Shown: positions 32,553 to 44,453 of the stretch, piece after piece
Layout of the letters: every line of letters begins with the position of its first letter
Numbering within the stretch: the stretch's first letter is position 1
DNA from: Sesamum alatum
Taxonomy: Eukaryota > Streptophyta > Magnoliopsida > Lamiales > Pedaliaceae
Assembly: GCA_034509735.1 (NCBI GenBank)
Contig: JACGWO010000012.1
Coordinates: 27,681,188-27,745,187 of the forward strand
Reading direction: 5' to 3'
DNA: 64,000 nucleotides
Program-made: the position numbers and the translations under genes
The notes under the pieces: model-generated
Database searches by the model: none
Told to the model about the DNA's origin: nothing
What the model saw: the letters and a program-made list of their open reading frames with translations, nothing else

Positions 32553-35500
32553 TCACCTCCGCCGCCCAGCAACTTTTCTTCTCCCCCTCTTCCTCTTGCC
32601 TTTGGGGGCAGTAAGCTTTGCGATAGAACGAATTTTGGCAGGTGCTTGATCATCTGTGGGGAGATCAGGTTCTGCCTGGACTGGAGGGGTGGTGTTATCC
32701 GACCCATCCTTAAGCACCAAAGGCGTTTGGATCGGTTGAATCTTCATTTCCTCAAAACTGTTCATCTCTTCCTTAACCCTCTCATTGTCAATAAGAACTC
32801 CATCTTCATCCTGAAGGCAAAAAGCATTTCGTGAGTATAAACTTCTAATATGAAAATTTGAGATCATGCCTTAACAAAATTTGAGTTCTGCTAGAAGTAC
32901 TATATCCGTATTCTAAAAACATCACCAATGTAGCACCTTGAGGACATACAATTACATGAGATATGGTCAAAAAACATATGAGTGAATGTATATTGCATCG
33001 GTAACTGCCATAGAACTTACATTCACTAACAAATGTCCCATTTTCATTTCCTGTATGTGCACATCAACACGACAATAGAACTGAAGAGAGCATGCCAAAG
33101 AGTGAAAGAAGTATGGATTGAGAAAAAAGAAGCAACTTTCAATAACTCACGTCCAATAAGTCGACTACAAAATTCTTATCATGATACTAAAGTTGACATA
33201 CACACCGAGCCTTAGCATGAAACACTGTATTTCAGAAGAAAATTTTTGCAGACGGATAGCAAGACCTCAGGAATGATTTATGGCATTCAGGTGAAAACAT
33301 GGTATGAGAAGAAGAAAGGTAATTAGGTGAAAGGAAGGGAGCATTGATAAAAAAAACTCACATTTTCAGGTGCATCTGCAAAACAAGCACGATCTTTAGT
33401 TCCATTAGCATCGGGAACAACATCTCCTTGACTTGTAACTGCACTTTCAGGCACAAGTGCGTTGCCCATGCTATACTCTGATATAAGCTGAGATGCAATA
33501 TAAGTTCCTACAGCCATTCTGTCCCCACTGTTTGGAGGTGAAGCATTACATGCCATGGGCAAGGTCAAGTCCTCGGTGCAAGAAAACTTTCCAGCATTTT
33601 CATGCATTACCTTGTCAGCTCTACTCTTCAGCTTCCCAACTTGTGATTGTAAATAATCAATCTTCCAGAGTATGTGTTCTAAAGAATTATCACCATCTCC
33701 AGGTACAATGGATGACAGTTCATCATTAATCCATAACTCATCCTCAATATAGACTTTCCGGGGAGCTTCTCCATCAAAATTCAGAGAAAAAAGAAAAAAA
33801 GAAAGAGAAGAAAGGGTAAACGATACGGTCCCATTTTCCAATCAAAAGAAGTATAGCTGGCACAAGAATGAAAACTCACACAACTCAAATAAGATTAACT
33901 AACAATCTTAAAATCAAACGAAGATTTATAAGGCAATCGCAGAATAACCAAAAGTTAATTTTGACTAGTGACCAGCTCAAGAAAATATAAAGGAGAATAT
34001 GAGAGAGAGAGAGAGAGAGGGAGGGAGTCATCTAGGACAGAATGCATATAGAAAGCACGAGGAAGGAACGGACCTAATCAGACAAAGTGATACAGGGAAG
34101 ACTCATTTAGGAGTAATGCAATCTAGAAAGCTTAAGGAACCAAGGGATCAAATCATCCAGTGATATGAGTATATCACAAAAGCTTTTATACCATCATTCT
34201 GGACGCACCGTTTGTTCAACATGCACATATCAAGGCAGGAAACTATGAATAAGATATCATCTCTCACCTGGATTCTTCAACTCATTACTCATGAGGCACC
34301 TTCAGTAACGGACTTCCTAGTATCTGCAAAACACCATGTATCAAAGTCTTAACTGAGGAACCAAGACAAAATTTGATAGCAATAGAGAGGACATTTCTAC
34401 CATAATACGAGAAAAGGTTGTGCTGAGACATATATGCTGCTACATCCGTTGTTGCCTCTGTTGTTCTCCTTTTCTTCCTCTTCAGGATGTCACTTCTAGC
34501 ATTGGTCTGGGAAAATGGAAGTGATTTAACTCCATCTACCAATGTAGAGTTCTCTGACTGAATCTGCTTTTGCTTATAGTATGCTTCAAGTTCTCTGTCA
34601 TATTGTCGGGCTTGTGATTGCAACTTCTGAATTTGCAATTCAACCCACTTACAACGCCACATAAGAGGTTGAACAAACGACCTCCAATGACTTGTCAGCT
34701 TCCTCTTTCTAAGTATCAGAAGTGGCAGGCTAAGATGAGTACTTGTAGTGCGATGCAAGTAAAATTTGTAAGGGTACTTTAAACATGTTCTTCCTTCTTT
34801 ATTTTGAAAAAATATATTCAGACATCAATCAAACTGATGAAGCTGAATCATGCACTAGCTAGGATCCTGTTGGAGTTCAATTCATCCTACTGGAGAGCCG
34901 CCAAACAGGGAATTCTTAAGAAGAAAAATGAAACGAACATGTGCCTGCCCAAAGCTACCAGGCATTCTGATTATGCACTCATTTGTCTACCTCTAGCTTG
35001 CCCCCAAAACTGACACCTGTATCTACATGTTCGACAATCATATGACTCCATTTCCTTATACTAACAAATGAAAACCCACATAGTTTTGCTTTTTGTATGG
35101 GACAGCGATCACATCCCCATAGCTGCTTAATGTGATCTTATTACGGGAGGTGGACCTCTTATCACGACTAGTCCTAGTTGAAGAGTGAAGACATAATCCA
35201 CTAACACAAATCCCACCAGCCCCTTAACCTCGACTATACCATGGTTCAGAGCAATTCAACCACTGAAAACCTTTGGCTCTTCTAAGCACCTTTTTCCAAC
35301 CCTCTGCCAATCCACGGCCACTCGTTTTCTACTAAATTTAAAATTTCACTCAGACATATAGTAGTGTCTTTAAAGGTGTTTTAATTTTCAGAACTTGGGT
35401 TATGGGGCACAAGCAAGGACTTCAAGAAAAAGTACGTGGAAAGAAAAGCTACAAACCTCATTCTAAACTTTTCATCAGATCCATCAAAATCTAGTGCTGA

Positions 35501-35857
35501 TGCAGTATCACCATGAAAATCTGACGTAGCTTCAGAGTCACCCAAGGTATCAACATTTCCAACTCCAGAATCGCTGTCATCAAACGAACTTGAGCTCTCA
35601 GTTGTGTCCTGGTATGCTGCTTCCACCACCTCATTGCCCAAAGATTTTGTACAGTCTGTAATGTTGACCTCCTCAGTATTCCTCTGGACTACCTCAGTCT
35701 TCTCAATCAAGTGTGCATTGACTTTATTGTCCTCAGACTTCATTGTAAATTTCATAAGCTCATCTTCAAGTTCTTTGGCAAATATTCCAGTCCCCTTATA
35801 GGCTGAAGCTTCCATCTTAGCTTCTAATCTTTTACCAGTGTCCATCTCAAGACCCAT
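32553..35857 (-). CDS. Uncharacterised plant protein, coiled-coil with basic C-terminal tail (465 aa)
   Basis: Five exons read on the minus strand: 35857-35457, 34708-34401, 34323-34300, 33768-33362 and 32810-32553, joined in phase to 465 aa. The N-terminal part is acidic (EEVNITD, FDDSDSGVGN). The centre has a conserved RKRKLTSHWR..PLMWRCKWVELQIQKLQSQA segment followed by a coiled coil and a KRKKRRTTEATTDVAAYMSQHNLFSYY block. After that come an acidic DNSLEHILWKIDYLQSQ helix and a tail ending in KGKRKRGRRKVAGRRR, a likely nuclear signal. It resembles a plant family I recall as At3g59670-like; no function is known. Exon 3 is a 24-nt microexon; leaving it out keeps the frame, but with it the protein reads SYYDTRKSVTE, close to relatives. 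The start could also be 35845. Leader exon(s) probably lie upstream to about 37800. Confidence 0.75.
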
Positions 35858-37259
35858 CAGGCAATACAATCAAATCAGCTCATGTTGAGAGGATGAATTC
35901 ACAGGCATGAAAGGCTAGCATATGCATCAAACAAGAATACACAGAGCAGCTGCAGTAAATGAAGTCAATAATGTATTGCTCACAATTAGATTACAAAACA
36001 TAAATCCAACAGCCTCATTGACATAAAGAGTATGAGACCTATACAGCCTAACGAAATGCCATTTCAACATAATGCACAGAATATTAACAGCCAATCATGA
36101 AATGATTGATTTTAGAGAAACAATCAGCTAACCAAATCGCTCCTCTATTTACTCAGCAATAAAGCTCAATTTGGCGCACACAATTGGCTACCACGTAAAA
36201 AGATAAACCAACAAATAAGCAAAGAGATGCATGACTACTTGAACAGAGCACATAGTAATAAACAGTCTCCCCATTCCAAACATCTAAAACAATATTTTCT
36301 CAACATCCCAATTATAATCAATAAAAAAGTTAACAGAGCTAACTGAAGATATCCAGAAAAAATTACAACAAAATCTCCTAAAGAAATAACAAATAACTTT
36401 GAAAAAGAAAATCAAAGAAAACAGAAAATCTGACCAAATTTATCATGAAAGGCTTGGGTTAGGGGTCTGAACCCAAGAAACATAGTTTCAGCACACCACC
36501 CTCGCATATCAATAAAGCAAGTACAGATTAACGATTGTATGATATGGTTTCTCTCACTTGAAAAAAGCATGATTTCTCAAATTGTTATGATGCTTGTCAG
36601 TAACGAGTCTCGTCTTGACCTCAAACATCATAACAATTCTCTCAATCAACATGGATTATACCCAAAGTCCACTCTGATAGCACCTAAGACAACAGAAGTT
36701 CTATTTTACCAGGTGGTAGTCTTCTTAACTCTTATATCGCATATAATTCATCCAAGTAAAAGATTTATGATAGACAACAAGATGGTAACTCTGATCGACT
36801 GAAAGAAAAAATTCTTTCCACACGTGTACGAACATCTTCAATGAGGTTACCACTATTACAAGCATGATAAGACATACACGCGGCACCGCATACGATGAGA
36901 AAACATATTAATGTAACACGTGTACGCTGCATGGGGTATGCGAACAAAAGGAGATTACCATCAATTAAGGCATAAATGTGAGCATATAAGATACTAAAAT
37001 CCTCGCATCGCCTGCATTAAATAAACTCTAGTCGCCATATGCGCGACAAGCTTCAATATCCATATAAATCAAATCCAACAAAGATTTGATCAACCACATC
37101 CCATATATACACGCCATTTATCTCAGTCGCGCCAAACAAAAATTCTCATGGGTTTGGTTTTGATTTGTCAGTCTTTAAATCAAAATCCATAAAAACCTTA
37201 TCTGATTCACCGAACCTTCAACATTCATGCTCAAATCAATGCCCAAGCACCATTCACAA

Positions 37260-37298
<39 letters not shown>

Positions 37299-37935
37299 CA
37301 CACACATAGACACACTCACACACACACACACATACTCACACACATACATACACTCACACACATAAACACGTACGCTTAGATATTTATGGGCTGCCCAGTT
37401 GAATAAAGGGTAAGCACAGATATGGTACCTCAGAATCTGAAGCAAGAAAAAAAAAATCATGAAATTAAATTTTAACGAAGTTGATCAGGGCTTCAATTCC
37501 TAATCAAACAACAAAACAAAATGAACGAGAAGAAAGAAATTGAAAAAACACTAAAAAATATCCAATCTTGATTCACCAAAAAAGGAAAAAAAAAAAAAAA
37601 ACTCCTTTAAAACCCAGAATTCTATTAAATCAAAATTGGCAATTTATCAAGCCAATCTCACCAAAGCAAACAGACAGAAAACAAATGGGTTCATGAAAAC
37701 CACCAAGAAAGAATACCTCGATTCGAATTGTGAATTGTCAGCAGGAAGAGTGCATGATGTTAACGGGGGAACAAAGGTTTTTGTTGTGAAGGATTCCTTC
37801 CGGTGACAAAAATGTTTGGGTGTATTTGTAGGAAAGTGAAGTGGTGTGTGTGAAGGTGATAAATAGTATTGCAGATATCCGAGCTGTCATTTCGGTCAAC
37901 CTCTGCCATTTCTTTTCCTTTTTTGCTTTCTCCAA
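35858..37935 (-). other. Leader intron(s) and promoter side of the 465-aa protein gene
   Basis: No coding frame with protein-like features. The GC content and the sequence at about 37690-37800 suit a non-coding first exon, with a splice acceptor possible near 35880 (CTCAACATGAG on the minus strand). It holds a (CA)n/(TA)n microsatellite. Inference from position only. Confidence 0.35.
37259..37370. repeat. Compound (CA)n(TA)n(CA)n microsatellite
   Basis: About 12 CA units, then about 8 TA units, then interrupted CACA/CATA repeats. Small frames here are artefacts of the repeat. Confidence 0.95.
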
Positions 37936-38821
37936 TTTTTTTGCTTTTTTATTTTTTTAATTCAAATTTTCTTCTCCTCAAAAGTAATTTGTTTTTTCAT
38001 CAAGTCGCTGTTTAATAATAATAATAACAATAATTGCAAATTATATCATGTCATTTTGCATTACAATGTGTTTTTCTACAACTATACAGTTCAAATCAAT
38101 AAAGTACTATAAAACAGATAAATACTTACAAAATTCACATTTTGCGAATATATATATACATATTTCTCGTCAATCAAACGTGTTTAATATAACTCCTTTC
38201 ACTTAATAAGATGTATAGAGTTATAATAAGTTATTCGTTCATTTATTTTTCCTTGAACTCGCAAGTATTATACTTGATGGGCGAATAATTGACACGCACT
38301 TATTTTTAAAAATTAAAAAATATACGTCAATACATTCAATGCACGAAAACACAAACACTAAATTTAATATGTATTTCTCATTTACCCCTCAAGAATGATA
38401 AAAATCCAAAACCTTTTCTTGTAGATTTGGCCACAAAAGTCAAAGATACAATGGAGAAAGGCACGTGTTACTGATTTGCCTACAAATCTTTGGTCTTACC
38501 CAAAAGTTCTTCTACTAGCAACTAAAACGACAATTATCACATGAAAAAGTGAGAAAATATTTTAATAACTCTTTGATGAAGCACAATTCTTGAACAGTCA
38601 ACTCCATGGATAATCCGTTAGTTCCTTAGTTTCCACACGTTTCTTGATTTTTTTACTATGTCTCGTATCTTCGAAGCAAAAACCAACCAATTATCAAGAG
38701 AGGAAAAGAAAAGAGAAAAGCCAACCAACATAGTTCACACGCGAACTGTAAAAATTTCTGGGACTAGGAAAGGATTTGACCACTGAAATCAGCTTATCCG
38801 AACACCATTTTGGCCGAATAG
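37936..38821. other. Divergent intergenic region
   Basis: About 0.9 kb between two head-to-head genes. AT-rich, with no gene seen. It should contain the promoter of the thioesterase gene on the + strand. Confidence 0.5.
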
Positions 38822-41800
38822 ATGGCCTCTTTGAGGTGTTTCTTGATAACGGTTGCCGTAGTTTCATTGTTTCTGGTTCCAAGAACTGCGGATTCCATTC
38901 CCTTTGTCGTCTTTCATGGTGATTTTCTCTGTCTGCGCTGCATTAGGTTTGCTTGTATACTGTTATATTATGGTTTGATACTTTGCTGTTTTTGGGTTTG
39001 TTTGATTTGTTGTGGGTTTTGTTTCATCAATGAGGATACTGTACTGAATCGGTTGTTCTTGGAGTGAATGTTATCTTAGTATTGTGTACACTTATGTTCT
39101 TGTCGTAGTTGACAATTATGCTTGGAGCCAGTTTTGGAAGTTAGTGATTTTACCTTTGATTGTCAGTCGAAAACCAGAATCTTGCTCTTGCTGGCTATGT
39201 TTTGATGATTTTTGGGCGTGTTGGAGACCAATTTGGTGCTTTTCAGTTACTGTTTTTGACTTTCTTGGAAATGGTCTTTTGTCTGGAAAGATCAAAGATG
39301 TGATCTTTTTTAATCTTCTTTCGACGTTTCTCTTCTTTCCTAATGAATTATTCTAAGAATCCATTTCCCAAAAGGCTCTACATTTCCATATATTATCTTC
39401 TTTTTTGACAGGCGAAGCAGATTGATGCTTCAAAATGCCGTTTACGGCTCATGTGGCTTTGGCATGCATGTGTGTTAGTTTCTGCATTGTTGTATAACAG
39501 TTTCAGTATAGCAAGGGAATGAATTAAAGTGTATGACTGGGATCAATTAAAGCATTGCCGGATCTTAGTGTTGCTTTTGTCGGTCGTTCTTGTCTTGCCC
39601 ATGTCAACATTTTTTTTCCTTTTCCGTCACCATTAAATTCCGGTTGTCATAATTCAGAATGGAACCTTACTGAATTTTTGCAGTTGCATTGACTGACTGA
39701 TGAGTCCTCATTGAGTAACTAGATATGGTTTTCCTTTTCAAAAAATATTGCAGGAATCTCGGACAGCTGCAGGAACAGAGGAATCACACAATTTACCACT
39801 CTTCTTAGTAATTGGTCTGGATCACAGGGATATTGCATGTAAGTTCTTGTTGCTTCAATTGTGTAAGGCTTTAAGTCTAAACTAGATAAAGCATATATAT
39901 CTATCTACATATTATCATTTCTGTTACTGGAAATGGATGTAAAAGGTGCATCTAAACCTATTTATATGTGAAGATATCTGCTTAAGCATTAGTGATTTTG
40001 ACTGCCCAAGTGAGTCCAAAACGATTGCGGGCATTGAATACTTTGGTTTTCCATTCCTTCGAATGCGCTGGGATAAAGCTCTGACTGAAGGCTTCTTCTG
40101 ATCTACTCTCTTAAGAACGACCTCTTATGTTTCTTGTAATAGCTTCCCAGAAAAGACTGAATATAGTTTTAGCTAGTCGAGGACAGTAGAGTGAAGAACA
40201 ATTTGTGCTTATTGGTGTTGCTCTGTGTCCTGATCATAGTTATTTCTTAGCTATGTGTTGCTTCTTTTTCTTGTAACTATTTTGGTTCTAGTCTAATCAT
40301 CACTTCACCTCTTGTTTCCTTTTTCTGTTTTTCTATAGCGAAATTGGAAATGGTGCATGGGATTCATGGACAATACCCTTTGTTAAACAGGTTCGTTGGT
40401 TATCCATGAAAATACGTGCCAATTTATGCATCTCTATGAACAGTAAAACACCAATTGACGTAACCATTTGGTTCTCTGATGTAGACAGCCATTGCTTGTA
40501 AGAAGGTACTATAGCTTCGTCTGAAGAGTTCACTTTATTGTCATGGAAATCCTTTCTCAGACAGGATGCCTTCATCCTACAGGTGAAGCAAATGAGTGAG
40601 CTCAGTCAAGGTTACAACATTATTGGGCTCTCCCAGGTGAAAATATACTTATACATCCATCAATCATGAGCTTTATCTTCTTCATCATTTGTGCAGAATC
40701 TTGTTATTTTTTTCAAACTTCTCTACTAATGTAGAATTTCTAGGCGCCAAGTTCTGTTTTCTGTCTATGATAAGGAAATAAAATGTTATGATCAAGGAAA
40801 TCCAAATCAATGCTGTACATGACAAGTTGAACTATTTCTCCTGTTGGGAAGCAAAAATTTGAAGTTATAATAGTGATAATTAATAATGAGCCAAGTGTTT
40901 ATTGTCATTCTTTTATACTCTTCACATGGTTTTGACATCTTGACGGACATTTCTCTCTAATCTCATGCTTTTTAGGGTAACATGGTTGGCAGAGGAGTCA
41001 TTGAATTATGTGATGGAGGACCTCCTGTAAGGACTGATCTCAGCACTTCAATAAATAGTTTTAGCAAACAATACTTCTATAGATTATCAAGTTATCATTC
41101 TTTTAATATCCCTTTACATCTTTAGCGTGACCGATATGTGACCAAATTGTAGCACATCACACAATCATAAGGACCTGATGTTAGAAAGCACAATGTTATA
41201 TCTTTGATGTTTATACTTGAGTGGTACCCTGAAAACGCCGACTTTCTGCAATGTACAATTCAATTCAAGGTGAATATTATTCTATTGAACTTGCAATTAT
41301 TTTAGCAGTTCGATTCTTCAGGAGTATTTACTGTTAGGCAAAATTCAAGTTGTAGGATACCCTTGTTTAATGACAAATATTTTTTGCCATAACTGCACAT
41401 TGACAGCAAGATCTCAATTCAGGCAACCTTGCACTCTCTGCCTAATTCTGCTTAAAAATACTTTAAAGAACGAGCAGTAGCAATTCAATTAATACTTCAA
41501 AACAATCAACACAGATTGAAGTTTTCAAAGGATTCTAGCACGATTTCCATCTTTGCATCCTGTTCTCCAATGTCTGAAGGAGAGCTAAGAGTAGGTAGGA
41601 AATCTGATCCCTGGATTTACAAAATGCGGTCTAGGAAAGCTACCTTCATGGAGGTAACACTTCAAAGGTAACTTTCAGATCAAGGATCCCTTTGAAATTG
41701 ACCGACTTGAACTTCTTCAGGGCAGTCGTTGAGAAAGTTTTCATCCTTCCTGAAAATCCTTATGGAAACTCGGTTTATGTGTGAAGTCATTTCTGTTGTA

Positions 41801-43420
41801 TTCCAGTACTTGGTGTTTCTAGAGTTGTCTTTTCTTTTATTGTCTTGATTGGCTTTAGCTTGAATTTCTAGGTACCAACTAGCTTAAGTTATTGCCAAAG
41901 TTCTTGTTTCTCTTCAAAATTAATTAAGGATCATATATTCTTCATATTTCTTACATTGGCACAGGTCAGAAATCTTATATCTCTGGCAGGCCCACATGCT
42001 GGCATAGCAGCTGTCCCCCTCTGCGGAGTGAGTTCTCGTCGTATCGTTGTTAAACATTCTGCAATATCGTACAATTTCTTGTTTTTTATCAATGACGAGG
42101 AAAATAATAAAAGCCCTCAAGATTTTTGTGATGCAAATGTAATGGTTTTTTATGGCAATCTGGTTTACTTATGCCTTGCTTTGGCAGTCAGCTGCGGTTT
42201 GCATTCTAGTGGACCTTTTGATCGAGTTCGCAATTTACAGCGGTTTTGTTCAGGTTCGAGTTTACTCCGCATATTGTTTGATTTAAATATCACGCAGATT
42301 CTACGCCGCACATTCACACTGATAAAAGAAATCAAATGCTGCTTTGCTTCGTGCAGCTGCAAGATATCCTTTATTTCTATGTATATTTTTTCCAATTAAT
42401 ACTTATAGGCTCGTTATCTTGTTCTCGAGTCAAATATTCTCTTCAATTACACATTGCACAATTTGAATTGTCTCAGCGTTGTGTGACGGCAGGAACACTT
42501 GGCACCTGCTTCCTACATCAAGATTCCTACGGTGAGATCTTCTTCTTTTACGACTTTGTTTTCTTTAATACATCAATTCTACTGCATGATGGAAGCATCA
42601 AATACGAAAATGTCTTTGCACCTTTAAACTCTAAACGTAATCTCGTCAGTAGCTAAACATCGTACTTGGACTTATCTGTCTGCAAGAGTTACACATAGTT
42701 CTGTCTTAACTCGTCCTCTTTGCCAGGACATAGATGCGTACAGAAAAGCATGCAAATTCCTCCCCAAGCTTAATAACGAAATACACAAGAATTCCACGTA
42801 CAAGGAGCGCTTTTCTAGCTTGGACAACTTAGTGCTTATCAAGGTAAGTTAGAAGCTCGGTTGTGTTCTTTGACTACACAAAAACGTACATTATTGTTAG
42901 ATTTTGTCCGAAAATATCATATCATGGCTCAAGCTTTGAATTTCTTCACTGTCCTAATCAGTTTGAGAAGGACGACATTCTGGTCCCCAAAGAGACCTCT
43001 TGGTTTGGGTACTTTCCAGATGGTTCTTGGGAAACTGTTTTGCCTGCACAAGAGGTATCTGCATTTCATCACGTTCGCCATCATATTTTCTTACACGAGA
43101 ATATGGTGTATGTCAATGAATACATAGCAAGAACAACACACACACACGCACATTACATAACTGTCTTTCTACGAATCTTTCAGACGACCCTCTATACCGA
43201 AGACTGGATCGGTCTGAAAACACTGGACGAAGCTGGGAAAGTGAAGTTTGTAAATGTGTCGGGGGGTCATCTTGAAATTTCTTACAGCGACATGAAAAAA
43301 TACATACTCCCTTACTTGGTCGAGAATGCAACTATGCAGACAAGACTATCAGAATCATCTCATTCTTATTCTTGGTCTGGGCATCAGCCTCAGACTCTCA
43401 AGCTGTATGCTTCACATTGA
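38822..43420 (+). CDS. Palmitoyl-protein thioesterase (PPT1-like)
   Basis: Twelve exons: 38822-38918, 39754-39838, 40339-40390, 40485-40505, 40583-40636, 40976-41026, 41965-42027, 42188-42253, 42493-42531, 42727-42843, 42962-43054, 43184-43420, giving 324 aa. The first 25 residues form a signal peptide (LITVAVVSLFLVP), so the protein enters the secretory path, probably to the vacuole. PPT1 removes fatty acyl groups from S-acylated proteins. Visible landmarks are the WDSW block, the nucleophile Ser102 in GLSQGN, SLAGPHAG, WFGYFPDG, LYTEDWIGLKTLDEAGK and His275 in VSGGHLEIS. The catalytic Asp could not be assigned with certainty. Exon 4 is only 21 nt (TAIACKK) yet is needed to match relatives. 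Frame intact. Confidence 0.93.
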
Positions 43421-44453
43421 AGACATTAATTTTCTTGAATGTACGAGTAAAAATAAATAAACAAGGATGACATTTTTTATTACTATTTTTTAAACATTAC
43501 AAATAGCTACTCTGATTGAAAATGGGATGCGAGAAATCGGGATGTTCTACGATTCTTAATATTTTCGTAACCCTTTTTACGGTACTATATTTTTTTAATC
43601 TCTAATTGCTGTAATTTCATAGTATTATTTTATTATGTATATCCCCTTTTCTTGTACATGAATTATATTTGCACCCCTATAATTGTTAATGCATTATCAA
43701 GGGTATCTTGGTTAGTAAAATGTAATAAAACTTTGCTGAGAAACAAATTGAAAGTTTTAAGTCTTTTCTAGAAAGTGCTGAGATATAAATTATAATTCAC
43801 TAAATACTAACGTATTGTAAGCTCTGACATCTTATATGTATCTAAATATTTTTAGAAGTTTACTTTTAAAATAAAATTAAACATCTTTAAGCCCTCTTAA
43901 AATGTCTTATTAAATGTAGGAGTTTATAAGATGTTTTAGATGAATTCTAAATAATTGCAACGATTATTATGCGTTTTTCAAGTGGAGTTTTATTCTCTAA
44001 AGGCTTGTATTTCTCTGGTTTTGAGCATTATAGTAAATGTGGACATGGGTGCAAACTATCAAATAGTAATCATCTGTGCCAACAACTTTGTCAAGAAGTT
44101 GAAAAAACCAGCCTTCTTTATTTTGCTAGAAATGCAAAACAGAAAAAAAGCAAGAAAGGGGTAAATTATAATAATGTATTGCCAGATTCAACTTGAAAAC
44201 ACATTATTAAAAATACAAACTAATTTTAGAAGGGAATATATATATATATATGTATGTTAAACATGATGAAATTTGGGTTGAAGACTAATAATATTTTGTT
44301 TTTATTGGTAAGGAGGAAGTTTGATTGAGACAAAGTACCAAATCTCCAAACATAGTTTGATTTTACCAGCAGCAGCGGCCCATGTGCAGAGTGCAGTAGC
44401 TTGGGCCTTTTCTTGAATAATCCTCGTTCGAGAATTATTAGTGGTCTTCTTCC
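43421..44453. other. Intergenic region between PPT1-like gene and the NLR cluster
   Basis: AT-rich; small frames at 43955-44196 are Cys- and Lys-rich but show no domain or start context and are not called. The end contains an AATCCTCGTTCGAGAA block shared with the upstream of the third NLR (about 53108-53125), so the duplicated NLR unit includes some promoter sequence. Confidence 0.5.

Noticed and set aside
37165..37460. His/Thr- and Cys/Val-rich frames at the microsatellite
   Set aside because: They translate the (CA)n/(TA)n repeat and have no gene context.
43955..44196. Two short Cys/Lys-rich frames before NLR1, which could suggest a secreted peptide
   Set aside because: No signal peptide, no regular cysteine spacing, and they overlap in two frames.
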